From Alkalihalobacterium sp048323755 (GTDB lineage: Bacteria; Bacillota; Bacilli; Bacillales; Bacillaceae_F), in NCBI RefSeq assembly GCF_048323755.1, contig NZ_JBLWFS010000002.1:186001-250000 (forward strand): a DNA stretch of 64,000 bases, read 5' to 3'. Under the pieces are notes generated by a model. That model was not told the origin of the DNA and made no database searches. It saw only the letters and a list, made by a program, of their open reading frames with translations. The translations under genes were made by a program, and so were the position numbers. Below are positions 44,558-53,467 of the stretch, piece after piece (within the stretch, counting starts at the first letter, position 1; each line of letters starts with the position of its first letter).

Positions 44558-45496
44558 TTAAACTTCGCCTTCAGCTTGAGACTTACTTTTAAATTTTCTT
44601 CTCTCTAATTGCTTAGACTTCCATACGAGCCATAATTGAGCCGCTAAGAAAATCGAAGAATACGTTCCTGCTACTAATCCGATAACTAAGGCAAATGCAA
44701 ACGAGCGAATCGCTTCGCCGCCGAAAATGAAAATCGCAGCTGCAGCTAGAATTACTGTAAGAACCGTATTAATCGATCTAGCTAATGTTTGCGTTAAGCT
44801 TACATTCACTATATTTGCTAAATCATCAAATGATTTCACACGCTTCGCTTTATTCATATTTTCTCGAATGCGGTCAAAAGTAACGATCGTATCATTTATC
44901 GAGTAACCTACAATCGTCAGCACAGCCGCAATAAACGGAACATTGACCTCAAACTGTACGACGCTAAATACAGCAATAATAAAGAATGCATCATGGAATA
45001 ATGCCACAACCGCTGCAACTCCATAAAGCCACTCAAAACGTATCGCTACATAAATAACAATCCCAACCGATGCGATCATTACGGAAATTAAAGCGTTACG
45101 GGCCAGCTCTTTACCAACCATCGGAGATACTGTACTTACATTCGGTTCAGCGCCATATTTTTCATTAAAGTAGATTTGGATCTCAGCAATCTCATTCGGT
45201 TCAAGCTGACCTATGAAACGTGCGTGGACGAGATTATTTTGTTCTCCTGCCATCGTAATATCATCTGGGGTATACCCTTCACCGATACTAGCAAAGTCCT
45301 CCATGATTTGCTCTGCTGTAGCAGGTTCATTTGTCGCCACTTCAACTCGTGAACCACTTTCAAAATCAATTCCTAGATTTAATCCAACTGTTGAGAGTAA
45401 GACAACTCCAACGAGAGCTGCGACCAAAGAAAGGATGAAAAACTTCTTACGGTGTTTGACAAAGTCAATCGTTCGGTCATGAAAATTAAAGCTCAC
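44558..45496 (-). CDS. secF: Protein translocase subunit SecF
   Basis: SecF works with SecD to drive late steps of Sec-dependent export using the ion gradient. It has 312 residues: first span about 18-36, an extracytoplasmic P4-like domain, then five spans with the conserved stretch GYSINDTIVTFDRIREN (about 195-211). I chose GTG 45494-45496, 8 nt after AAGGAGAG; another in-frame GTG three codons earlier overlaps that site. It overlaps the secD stop by 11 nt. In B. subtilis the two proteins are one fused SecDF. Confidence 0.95.
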   Translation of the reverse strand: MSFNFHDRTIDFVKHRKKFFILSLVAALVGVVLLSTVGLNLGIDFESGSRVEVATNEPATAEQIMEDFASIGEGYTPDDITMAGEQNNLVHARFIGQLEPNEIAEIQIYFNEKYGAEPNVSTVSPMVGKELARNALISVMIASVGIVIYVAIRFEWLYGVAAVVALFHDAFFIIAVFSVVQFEVNVPFIAAVLTIVGYSINDTIVTFDRIRENMNKAKRVKSFDDLANIVNVSLTQTLARSINTVLTVILAAAAIFIFGGEAIRSFAFALVIGLVAGTYSSIFLAAQLWLVWKSKQLERRKFKSKSQAEGEV

Positions 45497-46787
45497 TGAT
45501 CTCACTCTCCTTTACACCAAACATGCGAGGCTTTTTGTTAAAAATTCGACTATTAACCCAAAGCCCTAATAATAATCTTGAACCGTAAACCGCTGTTAAA
45601 AAGCTGGTTAAAATACTGACAATTAACATAATCGCAAAACCTTGTACAGAACTTGTCCCATAGTAAAACAGGACACTAGCCGCTAAGATTGTTGTGATGT
45701 TTGCATCAAGTATCGTCGATAATGAACGTCTACTTCCAGCTTTAAACGCTGACATGATCGATTTTCCGGAACGAATTTCTTCTTTAATTCGTTCATATGT
45801 GATGATATTGGCGTCAACTGCCATCCCGACACCTAAAATTAATGCAGCAATCCCTGGTAATGTTAATACCGCATTCATCCAGTTAAAAATAACGAGGACG
45901 AGGAAAATGTACACGGATAAAGTAATAACTGCGATTGTCCCCATAAAACGATAGAAAATTAACATATACAAGAAAATAAGCGCTACGCCAATAAATCCAG
46001 CGAAGATCGTATTCTTCATCGCTTGTTCACCGAGTGACGCTCCAACTGAGTTAGAATAAAGCTCCTCAAGCTGCACAGGAAGAGCACCCGCATTCAGTAC
46101 TTCTGCTAAAAACGTCGCTTCATCAATCGTAAAGTTTCCTTGGATAACGACATTTCTTGTATTTAAAACTTCCCTAACCGTTGGTGCTGATAAAAATTTA
46201 GGATTTTCTTTTCCTACTTCTTCATAGAAGCTATCGCCTTCTTCATAATCTAACCAAATGACAAGAAGGTTTTCACCTTGTGGAGCACGGTCACGAATTT
46301 CTCGCGTTACTTCTCCAAACTGGTTCGCATCTTTTAGTGTAACCGCTACTTCGGGTTGGTTCGCTTCATTAAAAGTTACGCGTGCGCCGCCTTCTTGAAG
46401 ATCCGCTCCATCTAATTTAACAACATCATCGACGTCACGGAAGGTTAGCTGTGCTTCAGTCGCTAGTAAATCACGTGCGGTTTGTTGATCTTCTACTCCA
46501 GCCAATTGAACCCTGACTCGGTCTTCACCTTCAATCGTTATGTATGGCTCTGAAACACCTAGAACGTTAACACGTTGATTAAGAGCACTAACGGTTGCAT
46601 TGAGGACATCATCATCAATGACACCGCCTTCATCGACAGGCTTGACTTGGTATAAGATTTCAAATCCACCCTGAAGATCTAAACCTAACTTAATTTCCTT
46701 TGCAATTCCCATAATGGTCGTACTTATTAAACCACCAAGAATAATTACAATGAGAAAAAAAGTAAAAATACGACCTTTTTTCACCAT
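45486..46787 (-). CDS. secD: Protein translocase subunit SecD
   Basis: This 433-residue protein has a first span (about 7-25), the conserved IKLGLDLQGGFEILYQV (about 32-48), a large extracytoplasmic P1 domain, then five C-terminal spans with GVGMAVDANIITYERIKEE (about 325-343). ATG 46785-46787 lies 11 nt after AGGAGG, slightly long spacing; GTG is the next codon. Its stop overlaps secF. It is separate from secF rather than fused. Confidence 0.95.
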   Translation of the reverse strand: MVKKGRIFTFFLIVIILGGLISTTIMGIAKEIKLGLDLQGGFEILYQVKPVDEGGVIDDDVLNATVSALNQRVNVLGVSEPYITIEGEDRVRVQLAGVEDQQTARDLLATEAQLTFRDVDDVVKLDGADLQEGGARVTFNEANQPEVAVTLKDANQFGEVTREIRDRAPQGENLLVIWLDYEEGDSFYEEVGKENPKFLSAPTVREVLNTRNVVIQGNFTIDEATFLAEVLNAGALPVQLEELYSNSVGASLGEQAMKNTIFAGFIGVALIFLYMLIFYRFMGTIAVITLSVYIFLVLVIFNWMNAVLTLPGIAALILGVGMAVDANIITYERIKEEIRSGKSIMSAFKAGSRRSLSTILDANITTILAASVLFYYGTSSVQGFAIMLIVSILTSFLTAVYGSRLLLGLWVNSRIFNKKPRMFGVKESEISEL

Positions 46788-46901
46788 AGTATGTACTTCC
46801 TCCTTAACAATCACAACAATTATACTTGTCCATAAAATAAGCAATAGTTCAATTATAGCTATTGTACTTTTTCCATGTCAATTATAGGTTAATATTGCGG
46901 T

Positions 46902-47198
46902 TTACTTGTCCTCCTCTCCTACTAACTCTTCCATAACTCCTTCATTGGCGAACCAATCGGTAGCATTGTAACTTTCTACTGTTAAATAATTCATATAATC
47001 CGGGGCACGAAGGGTTAAGATCACATTAACAAATTCATGGAGGTGGACATAATCCTTTTTCTTACGTAATTTGTACATCACACTTTTCCATAGGTGATCT
47101 ACTGTCGCTTTGTTATACCCAAGCATCTGAAACTCTTCTACTTTACTTTGCAGAGCAGGCATGACATCATCTTTCCAAACTTCAAACTGCTGTTTCAT
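46902..47198 (-). CDS. comN: Post-transcriptional regulator ComN (YrzD)
   Basis: This 98-residue protein matches B. subtilis ComN in size and pattern (VWKDDVMPALQSKVEEFQML; VTLRAPDYMNYLTVESY-like region LTLRAPDYMNYLTVESYN). ComN acts on the comEA mRNA 5' region in competence and locates to division sites. ATG 47196-47198 follows AAAGGAGAG. It lies between spoVB and secD as in B. subtilis. Confidence 0.92.
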   Translation of the reverse strand: MKQQFEVWKDDVMPALQSKVEEFQMLGYNKATVDHLWKSVMYKLRKKKDYVHLHEFVNVILTLRAPDYMNYLTVESYNATDWFANEGVMEELVGEEDK

Positions 47199-47392
47199 AA
47201 GATCGACTCTCCTTTTTCCCCTTTTTTCCATTATAATCTTTTTCCTGATAAAAAAACTATTATAATCAAGTGGTTTTTATTTTTCGTTCATTGGGGAATT
47301 TTCGTTGCTATCATATAATAATGACTAAAATTGGTTCGTGGATTTTCATGAGTTTTTCCTTTTATGTGCGCCGATCATGTTTTTAGTTGATG

Positions 47393-47550
47393 GGTTCTCC
47401 TAGTTTTTTCCTCTACCGCTCACCATTCACAGCTTTTGGTTAACACGTTCTTCTAACTTTTTCCTCTACCGCTCATCATTCGCCGCTTTCCGTTCACGTT
47501 TTCTCCTAATTTTTCCCTCTACCGCTTATCATTCGCCGCTTTTGGTTTTA
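47393..47550. repeat. Repeat family D: three tandem 53-nt units
   Basis: Units carrying CCTCTACCGCTCA-type cores start at 47410, 47463 and 47516, exactly 53 nt apart. The consensus order is TTCTCCTA, TTTTTCC, CTCTACCGCTCATCATTC, GCCGCTTTTGGTT. Two diverged units with the same 53-nt period lie at 58.78-58.89 kb. The rest of the 47199-47593 gap is AT-rich with nothing I can name. Confidence 0.75.
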
Positions 47551-47582
47551 ATCAGCAATGTTGTTCCCGGTGTCCATAAAAA

Positions 47583-47606
47583 AAAACTGCCCCTTAGGAC
47601 AGTTTT
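47583..47606 (-). terminator. Intrinsic terminator overlapping the end of the DUF368 gene
   Basis: A 10-bp stem (47597-47606 with 47583-47592, one G-U pair) has a 4-nt loop and then TTTTTTT on the minus strand. The stop codon (47594-47596) lies in the loop. Confidence 0.85.
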
Positions 47607-48430
47607 CCATTACGACTGGTTTCCATTTTGCCAAAGAAGGTAGCTACAGAAAAACCAGCAATAAACGTTACAATACTAACGATCAGTAACATTATGTTAT
47701 TTTCGATTCCAGGGAAAATGACTACGATGGACCCGATGACCATTCCAATGATAAAAGCATATGTGAAAACGGGTAACGTCTTAAGTAAAAAACGAATGAT
47801 CTTACTACTCACAATTAAGCCAACCCCTACTCCTGCCCCAACAATAAGTATAATCAATAGGTTTAACTCCGCAACGGCGTGAATAACAGAATGATATACA
47901 CCTATTAATAACAAGACAAAAGATCCACTTATTCCAGGTAATAGCATCGCCATGCTTGCAATCCAGCCCGAGAAGAAAAAGACTAGTCCAGATGAAGCTG
48001 TCACCGTTTCAATTAATGTATGACTTTCTCTTTCAACAAAGAAGACTGTCGATCCAATAGCAATACTAGACACAACTAGAACTAAATAATGTGCAGGCTT
48101 AAACGTATTCTTATAATCTATCTTGCTAAATAGGTAAGGAATAATTCCGCCTATTAAACCTAGAAAGAAGAAATAAGTCGGCTGTGGATAGTACGCTAAC
48201 AACCATTTAATTAGATGACTTAAGAGAAAAACTGCTAATATTGCTCCGATGGCTAAAGGAATTAAAAAGCCCAGATAATCTTTCCACTTTCGACTAAAGA
48301 AACCACTAATTGCTGCAATTAAACGATCATAAATTCCTAGGATAACAGCAATCGTTCCCCCACTTACACCAGGGACAAGGTCAGATATCCCAATCATCAT
48401 ACCGCGAAAGATATTTTTCCACTCAAACAT
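47594..48430 (-). CDS. DUF368 membrane protein, probable undecaprenyl-phosphate transporter (PopT family)
   Basis: This 278-residue protein has about eight spans and the duplicated family motif DLVPGVSGGTIAVILGIYDR (about 17-36) and MLLPGISGSFVLLLIGVYHS (about 162-181). DUF368 proteins were recently shown to recycle undecaprenyl phosphate across the membrane and to matter in alkaline conditions in some bacteria. The assignment rests on these motifs. It is divergent from spoVB, itself a MurJ-like flippase-fold protein, so two lipid-carrier-type proteins are back to back. Confidence 0.88.
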   Translation of the reverse strand: MFEWKNIFRGMMIGISDLVPGVSGGTIAVILGIYDRLIAAISGFFSRKWKDYLGFLIPLAIGAILAVFLLSHLIKWLLAYYPQPTYFFFLGLIGGIIPYLFSKIDYKNTFKPAHYLVLVVSSIAIGSTVFFVERESHTLIETVTASSGLVFFFSGWIASMAMLLPGISGSFVLLLIGVYHSVIHAVAELNLLIILIVGAGVGVGLIVSSKIIRFLLKTLPVFTYAFIIGMVIGSIVVIFPGIENNIMLLIVSIVTFIAGFSVATFFGKMETSRNGKLS

Positions 48431-48581
48431 ATTAAATCCCCTTTAACAATGAGATGTATTTCAATTTATGTACAGCTTGTTTTGTTTATGCTGTCAACAT
48501 TCAGAATCAAAAGTCATCTTCTCACTTTCTAACAGTTATGTCAATTTATTTTTCCAGTTATTATTTTCACCGAACAACTTG

Positions 48582-48612
48582 TCATGCTTGACCACCTTAC
48601 TTGCATATAAAT
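48582..48612 (+). promoter_or_regulatory. Possible sigma-E promoter of spoVB
   Basis: TCATGCT (48582-48588), a 15-nt spacer and CATATAAAT (48604-48612) partly match the sigma-E consensus KMATATT-N14/15-CATACAMT (5 of 7 and 6 of 8). spoVB is a sigma-E gene in B. subtilis. Confidence 0.4.
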
Positions 48613-48656
48613 GAATGTAGACATAGACCACATTATTAGAAAGTAGGGCTTCTCAC

Positions 48657-50225
48657 ATGTCAAAACAAACCTTTATACAAGGTACGATTATTTTAATATT
48701 AGCTGGACTAATTACACGTATTTTAGGGTTTATAAATAAAATTGTAGTCGCTAGAATTATGGGTGCTGAAGGTGTAGGGCTTTATAGTATGGCCGTACCG
48801 ACCCTCCTACTCGTAATCACCATTACACAATTAGGGTTGCCTGTTGCGATTTCGAAATTAGTGGCGGAAGCAGAAGCTAAAAAAGACCGCAAAAAGATAA
48901 AAAGAATTCTTGTTGTTTCACTAGCAACGACAGGAATTCTAAGTGGGATTTTTACTACCGCTATGATTGCTTTTGCACCTATCATTGCTAAAACGTTATT
49001 AACAGATGAACGAGCTTACCTTCCCCTGATTGCCATTGCACCGATTGTTCCAATTGTAGCTTTATCGAGTGTGCTTAGAGGATATTTTCAAGGGCGTCAA
49101 AATATGAGGCCTACCGCTTTTTCTCAAGTCATTGAGCAAGTTGTACGAATTACACTAGTAGCTGTTATGACAAGTGCGTTTTTACCTTACGGGGTTGAAT
49201 ACGCTGCGGCTGGAGCAATGGTTTCTGTCGTTATTGGAGAACTTGCTTCACTCTTTTATATGTTGTTTATGTTTAAAACGAATAAGCGCATTCGAATTCG
49301 TAGAGGCTTTATGGATTACTTACGTCAAGGAAAAACGACATTTAATGAACTGATGAGTATCGCGCTTCCAACAACAGGTAGTCGACTAATCGGATCCATT
49401 GCTTTTTTCTTTGAACCGATTGTTGTTGCTCAAAGTCTTGCGATTGCTGGGGTTGCAACAGTCGTTGCCACTAAGCAGTACGGTGAGCTTGCAGGGTTTG
49501 TCATTCCATTGCTTTTATTACCAACTTTTATCACGTATTCTTTATCTGTTTCTCTCGTCCCAGCGATTAGTGAAGCAGCCGCACAAAAAAGATACCGATT
49601 AATTAATCATCGTTTGGACCAAGCTTTACGACTTGCCCTTATATCAGGTGGAATTTCTGTTGTCGTTTTATATATATTTGCAGAGCCGATTATGTCTTTG
49701 ATGTATAATGCTCCAAACACAGCGATCTATCTACAAGTCATGGCACCTTTTAGCATCTTTTTATATTTTCAGGGGCCATTACAAGCGACTTTGCAAGCTT
49801 TAAATTTAGCAAAAGCTGCGATGATGAACAGCTTATTCGGAGCCGTCATTAAAACAGCTGCAATATTTGTTCTTGCAACTAGACCAGAGCTTGGAATAAT
49901 GGGTGCTGCCTTAGCGATTGTTATTGGTATGGTCCTTGTCACACTGTTACACTTTGCTTCTATCGTTAAAGTATTAAGCTTTACGTTACATGTTCGAGAA
50001 GTCGGTAAATCGCTACTTGCAATGATAGCGACTGGATCCGTTGGAATGCTCTTATATGAACATGCATTCTTATCGATGGGCTTACTTGTTAAGACCCTGC
50101 TCTCTCTATCGATTGTTGGCCTGTTCTACGGCTTCCTCCTAATCGTACTTGGTCTAATCAAAAAGGAAGAAATCATTCGGGTACCATTTATCGGAAAATG
50201 GCTAGCCCCATTCACAAAAGCGTAA
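48657..50225 (+). CDS. spoVB: Stage V sporulation protein B (SpoVB), MurJ/MATE-fold
   Basis: SpoVB is needed for spore cortex synthesis and is thought to flip the peptidoglycan precursor lipid in the mother cell. It has 522 residues and 14 hydrophobic spans of the MOP superfamily; GLITRILGFINKIVVARIMG at the N-terminus and VLRGYFQGRQNMRPTAFSQV (about 140-159) are typical. Location between the yrb and comN/secDF genes matches B. subtilis. The ribosome site is weak (TAGGG, 9 nt from ATG). Confidence 0.95.
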   Translation: MSKQTFIQGTIILILAGLITRILGFINKIVVARIMGAEGVGLYSMAVPTLLLVITITQLGLPVAISKLVAEAEAKKDRKKIKRILVVSLATTGILSGIFTTAMIAFAPIIAKTLLTDERAYLPLIAIAPIVPIVALSSVLRGYFQGRQNMRPTAFSQVIEQVVRITLVAVMTSAFLPYGVEYAAAGAMVSVVIGELASLFYMLFMFKTNKRIRIRRGFMDYLRQGKTTFNELMSIALPTTGSRLIGSIAFFFEPIVVAQSLAIAGVATVVATKQYGELAGFVIPLLLLPTFITYSLSVSLVPAISEAAAQKRYRLINHRLDQALRLALISGGISVVVLYIFAEPIMSLMYNAPNTAIYLQVMAPFSIFLYFQGPLQATLQALNLAKAAMMNSLFGAVIKTAAIFVLATRPELGIMGAALAIVIGMVLVTLLHFASIVKVLSFTLHVREVGKSLLAMIATGSVGMLLYEHAFLSMGLLVKTLLSLSIVGLFYGFLLIVLGLIKKEEIIRVPFIGKWLAPFTKA

Positions 50226-50231
50226 AAAAAT

Positions 50232-50281
50232 CGGTACCAGGCACCTTTAACGAACTGATGTGTTAAAGGTGCCTGGTACCG
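50232..50281 (+). repeat. Perfect 20-bp inverted repeat after spoVB
   Basis: The arms 50232-50251 and 50262-50281 (CGGTACCAGGCACCTTTAAC and its complement) form a 20-bp perfect hairpin with a 10-nt loop, starting 6 nt after the spoVB stop. It lacks a T-run on the plus strand, so it is not a classical terminator; it could protect the 3' end. Partial copies of GGTACCGTTTACTG follow immediately (to about 50315). GGTGCCTGGTACC-type hairpins recur in bacilli as I remember it. Confidence 0.75.
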
Positions 50282-50322
50282 TTTACTGTGGTACGGTTTA
50301 CTGCTGTGGTACCACTTATGGT

Positions 50323-50607
50323 TTACCACCAGAAGAAGGCACTTGCTAAGGCAAAACCTCCAATTGCCGCTAATGCAATGGGTACGAACCTCCCGTATCC
50401 ATAACCAGCGCCGTAACCATAAGGTCCATATCCTCCATAAAACCCATAACTAAACCCACCAAGTCCCCCAGAACGTGGTTGTACGGGTTCGATATAAACG
50501 AATTGATGATCTACATTAACGATACGGCCATAATGCCTACGTCCACATTTTTCATAAATAGTAACAACTTTTCCTTGGTGCTTACAACACATTTGATAAT
50601 AATCCAT
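50323..50607 (-). CDS. Small Gly/Tyr-rich membrane protein of unknown function
   Basis: I do not recognise this 94-residue protein. It has three parts: an N-terminal beta-rich segment (1-45; MCCKHQGKVVTIYEKCGRRH and YGRIVNVDHQFVYIEPV) that could be a small barrel binding metal or RNA through its Cys/His residues; a Gly/Tyr-rich linker (about 46-72, repeats of GGYGPYGYG type); and one C-terminal membrane span ending in FFWW. The ATG has GGAGGAG upstream. Gly/Tyr-rich tails occur in spore coat proteins, and the neighbours include spoVB, but that is only suggestive. Confidence 0.75.
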   Translation of the reverse strand: MDYYQMCCKHQGKVVTIYEKCGRRHYGRIVNVDHQFVYIEPVQPRSGGLGGFSYGFYGGYGPYGYGAGYGYGRFVPIALAAIGGFALASAFFWW

Positions 50608-50760
50608 CTGTCTCCTCCTTTCTGTTACTACTGCATCCTATTGCAGAAAGGAGCCTATTGCTTGTACGGATGTACTATATTGGACCGTTTTTTTAATTAT
50701 ACAAGCCCAAGAACGGAGTGTAGCTCCCCTCCATTTCGTTAAATAAAGGAGGGCTAGCTC

Positions 50761-51420
50761 TTATTTTTCATCCTTTAAATCAATAAAGAAGCTATCGTCA
50801 TCGTGTATAGCACAATAAGAGATTTTTTTAACATCTCGATAACCGAGTTTCCGTAATTGTTGTCTTAACCATAATGGCGTTTTACCGAGTTGTTCGAGAT
50901 GATCTTCATTTACTTTTCCATCGAGAATTACTGGTAATGGTAATCTTGGCTGTTGATCATCTGGACGGTCTTTATCTTTTTCAATAACCGATAACTTACC
51001 TGAAGGCTCAAGGATAGCAAACTCCACATCAGACAATTTACTTACTTTGTTTTGCCTGAGTTGAACGAGTAAGTCATCAAAATTATACCGTTGCTTTCTC
51101 ATTTCTCCTTCATCAATTTTTCCTTGGTTGATTAACACTGATGGCTTACCATCTACAAGTTTTCGTAATTTCTCACTTTTTAGTGAAATAAATGCAAAGA
51201 AAATTTGAATTAAAGAAAGTACGACGATCGGAATGATGGTATGTAGCATCGGGACACGAATATTTTCAATTGAGATTACCGCTAACTCTGCAATCATAAT
51301 TGACACGACAAAGTCAAGGACTGATAACTGACCAATTTCTCGTTTACCCATAAAACGAAAAATAAACAGAATGATAAAATATATAAAGATTGTCCGTAAA
51401 ATTATCGTTGAAAAATCCAA
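50761..51420 (-). CDS. yrbG: DUF421 membrane protein (YrbG/YetF family)
   Basis: This 219-residue protein has three N-terminal spans (about 5-80) with the family pattern RFMGKREIGQLSVLDFVVSI, and a C-terminal cytoplasmic domain with VDGKPSVLINQGKI and FDDLLVQLRQ. YetF-type DUF421 proteins sit in spore membranes; the closest B. subtilis neighbour-matched gene is yrbG. Function unknown. Confidence 0.88.
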   Translation of the reverse strand: MDFSTIILRTIFIYFIILFIFRFMGKREIGQLSVLDFVVSIMIAELAVISIENIRVPMLHTIIPIVVLSLIQIFFAFISLKSEKLRKLVDGKPSVLINQGKIDEGEMRKQRYNFDDLLVQLRQNKVSKLSDVEFAILEPSGKLSVIEKDKDRPDDQQPRLPLPVILDGKVNEDHLEQLGKTPLWLRQQLRKLGYRDVKKISYCAIHDDDSFFIDLKDEK

Positions 51421-51484
51421 GTGATCGCGCCTCCCTTCATCTCACTCCTACGTACGTCATAAAGCTACAATAAAAGCTAAAGCA

Positions 51485-51530
51485 AAATAAACCTAGTCCT
51501 CCCTTATAACAAGGAAACTTAGGTTTATTT
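51485..51530. terminator. Bidirectional terminator-like hairpin between ArsB/NhaD and DUF421 genes
   Basis: An 11-bp stem (51485-51495 with 51520-51530) has an internal GC-rich extension and T-rich sequence on both sides. It probably ends the ArsB/NhaD transcript (minus strand). Confidence 0.7.
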
Positions 51531-51688
51531 TTACCTTAGACAGTTAGAACATGAGATGAAGCTTTTGGTAACAAGTTCAAAGTGTTATCTGGACTCAGTT
51601 TCTCAATATAAATTGTTTTAAAAATGGCTATTCACATAAAATTTGTTGCTTTTGCACCGTTTTTAGCTTCACGCATAATGGGAGAGCG

Positions 51689-52975
51689 CTAAAAATAAAT
51701 CAAATAACGAAAATAAATATAAATTGTGGAAATAATAAACGAGACAAGAGCAACCGGCGCACCTACTTTTAAAAACTCTAGATAGCTAAAAGATTGTTTC
51801 GCTTTCACAGCAAGACCTGCAACAATCACATTTGCTGTCGCGCCAATTAGTGTTGCATTCCCTCCTAGACAAGCACCTAAAGCTAGTGACCACCATAAAG
51901 GATCTAAGTTCGTCATTCCATAACTCTGAAACTCAAGAATAACTGGGATCATTGCTGCTACAAACGGAATATTATCAACAAAGCCAGAAAGTATACCAGA
52001 TCCCCACAAGATGTAGATAGCAGTTTTTGGTAAGTCACCTTCTGTATAATAAATAATTGACTTTGCCATTTCATCGATCAAGCCAACTTCTTTAATTCCA
52101 CCCACAAGCATAAATAACCCGATAAAAAAGAATAACGTTACCCACTCAATCGACTTAAATACCTCTTCTACATCTTGCTGTTGATAGGTTAACAGCATGA
52201 GTAGCAGCGCACCACCCATTGCAATGCTCGTTATATCCACGTTCAAAAGAGGTTGAATGATAAAGCCTACCGTCGTAAGACTTAAAACCGAAATGGATTT
52301 AAATAATAAAACTTTATCCTTTAAATAATCTTTCGGACGCACTCTTTCTAATTTCGATTGATCCTCTAATGTAACCTGCAAAGAATTACGATAATACGCA
52401 ACCAACCCTAACATAACAACTATAAAAATGAGTAGGACCACAGGCCCTAGATGTACAAGAAAATCATTGAACGTTAGATGATCTACAGCTTGCCCAATCA
52501 TCAAATTGGGTGGGTCTCCAATCAAAGTAGCCGTTCCTCCAATATTAGATGCCAGTATGATCGACAACAAAAAAGGGACAGCATTGAGCTTTAGCAGCTT
52601 AGTTAGAGTTAATATGATGGGAACAACTAATAAAACCATCGTTACATTGTTCAAAAAAGCAGAACCCAATGCAGTCATCAGTGATATTAAAATAAGAAGT
52701 GGAATAGGTCTACCATTAACGTATTTGGCAACATGAAGGGCAATGTACTCGAAAAAACCACTTTGACTAGTTATAGAAACTAAAATCATCATCGCTAACA
52801 GTAACGAGATTGTATGCCAATCAATATATTGCAGGAAAGCTCCATCCAAGTCGATAATTCCAACAAAAAGCATTCCTACTCCACCTAAACAGGCCACTAA
52901 TGCCCGATTAATTTTCTCACTAATGATGAATATGTAACTGATGATAAAAATGATAAAGGCTAAGGTCACTTCCAT
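51689..52975 (-). CDS. ArsB/NhaD-family ion transporter
   Basis: This 428-residue ion-transporter-superfamily protein has about 11-12 spans. Its two repeats carry SNIGGTATLIGDPPNLMIG (about 143-161) and GFVDNIPFVAAMIPVI (about 332-347). These motifs place it with NhaD Na+/H+ antiporters and ArsB-like pumps; there is no ars operon nearby, so sodium or another ion is more likely than arsenite. It is monocistronic. Confidence 0.85.
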   Translation of the reverse strand: MEVTLAFIIFIISYIFIISEKINRALVACLGGVGMLFVGIIDLDGAFLQYIDWHTISLLLAMMILVSITSQSGFFEYIALHVAKYVNGRPIPLLILISLMTALGSAFLNNVTMVLLVVPIILTLTKLLKLNAVPFLLSIILASNIGGTATLIGDPPNLMIGQAVDHLTFNDFLVHLGPVVLLIFIVVMLGLVAYYRNSLQVTLEDQSKLERVRPKDYLKDKVLLFKSISVLSLTTVGFIIQPLLNVDITSIAMGGALLLMLLTYQQQDVEEVFKSIEWVTLFFFIGLFMLVGGIKEVGLIDEMAKSIIYYTEGDLPKTAIYILWGSGILSGFVDNIPFVAAMIPVILEFQSYGMTNLDPLWWSLALGACLGGNATLIGATANVIVAGLAVKAKQSFSYLEFLKVGAPVALVSFIISTIYIYFRYLIYF

Positions 52976-53228
52976 GCTGAATTTTCCTCTCCTCTTATTT
53001 CTACCATCCTATGTTAGGGATGTCCCATTCATGTGTTTTTTTTAGAGGCCCTTTTTCTCAAAGGTTGCTATTTGTTTTGAACGGTTAGCATGCGAATGCA
53101 TCGCTCTTCACGCATACCTAAAATACAGACAAATTTGCAACCAAGTATTAAAAAACCAAACAATTTTCAAAAAGTTTATTCTATGTTTGGCCAAGCATGA
53201 ATAAGCTGTATTAACTGTATAAGTGCGT

Positions 53229-53430
53229 GTTCAAAAAGGAGGACAAAAGATCCAAGAAGTTCGAGGCGGTGCAGTTGCGAGTACCACAGCGTATGTTATT
53301 AATACGTGAGGAACGCAGCAACAAACCAACGAGCTTCCACAGGACGTGGTGACTTCGACGTTCCCACAGGACGTGGGGGGGTTAGTCGAAGATCTTCTAC
53401 TGACAGAGATTTTGCCCGGACTTTTTGAAC
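53229..53430. repeat. Repeat family B, copy 2: 202-bp element with inverted ends
   Basis: The ends GTTCAAAAAGG and CCCGGACTTTTTGAAC match copy 1 at 24406-24670. So does the core TCCACAGGACGTGGTGACTTC, then GACGTTCCCACAGGACGTGG, then TTAGTCGAAG. It also shares ATTAATACGTGAGGA, but lacks about 60 bp of the left half of copy 1. The shared sequence GAACATCCTCTA continues a few bases past the right end in both. It ends 38 bp before a TIGR04086 gene. Confidence 0.8.
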
Positions 53431-53467
53431 ATCCTCTATAAATGAATGATTGAAAGGAGAGATTTCA

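Noticed and set aside
50232..50281. Inverted repeat considered as the normal spoVB terminator
   Set aside because: There is no run of Ts after either arm on the plus strand.
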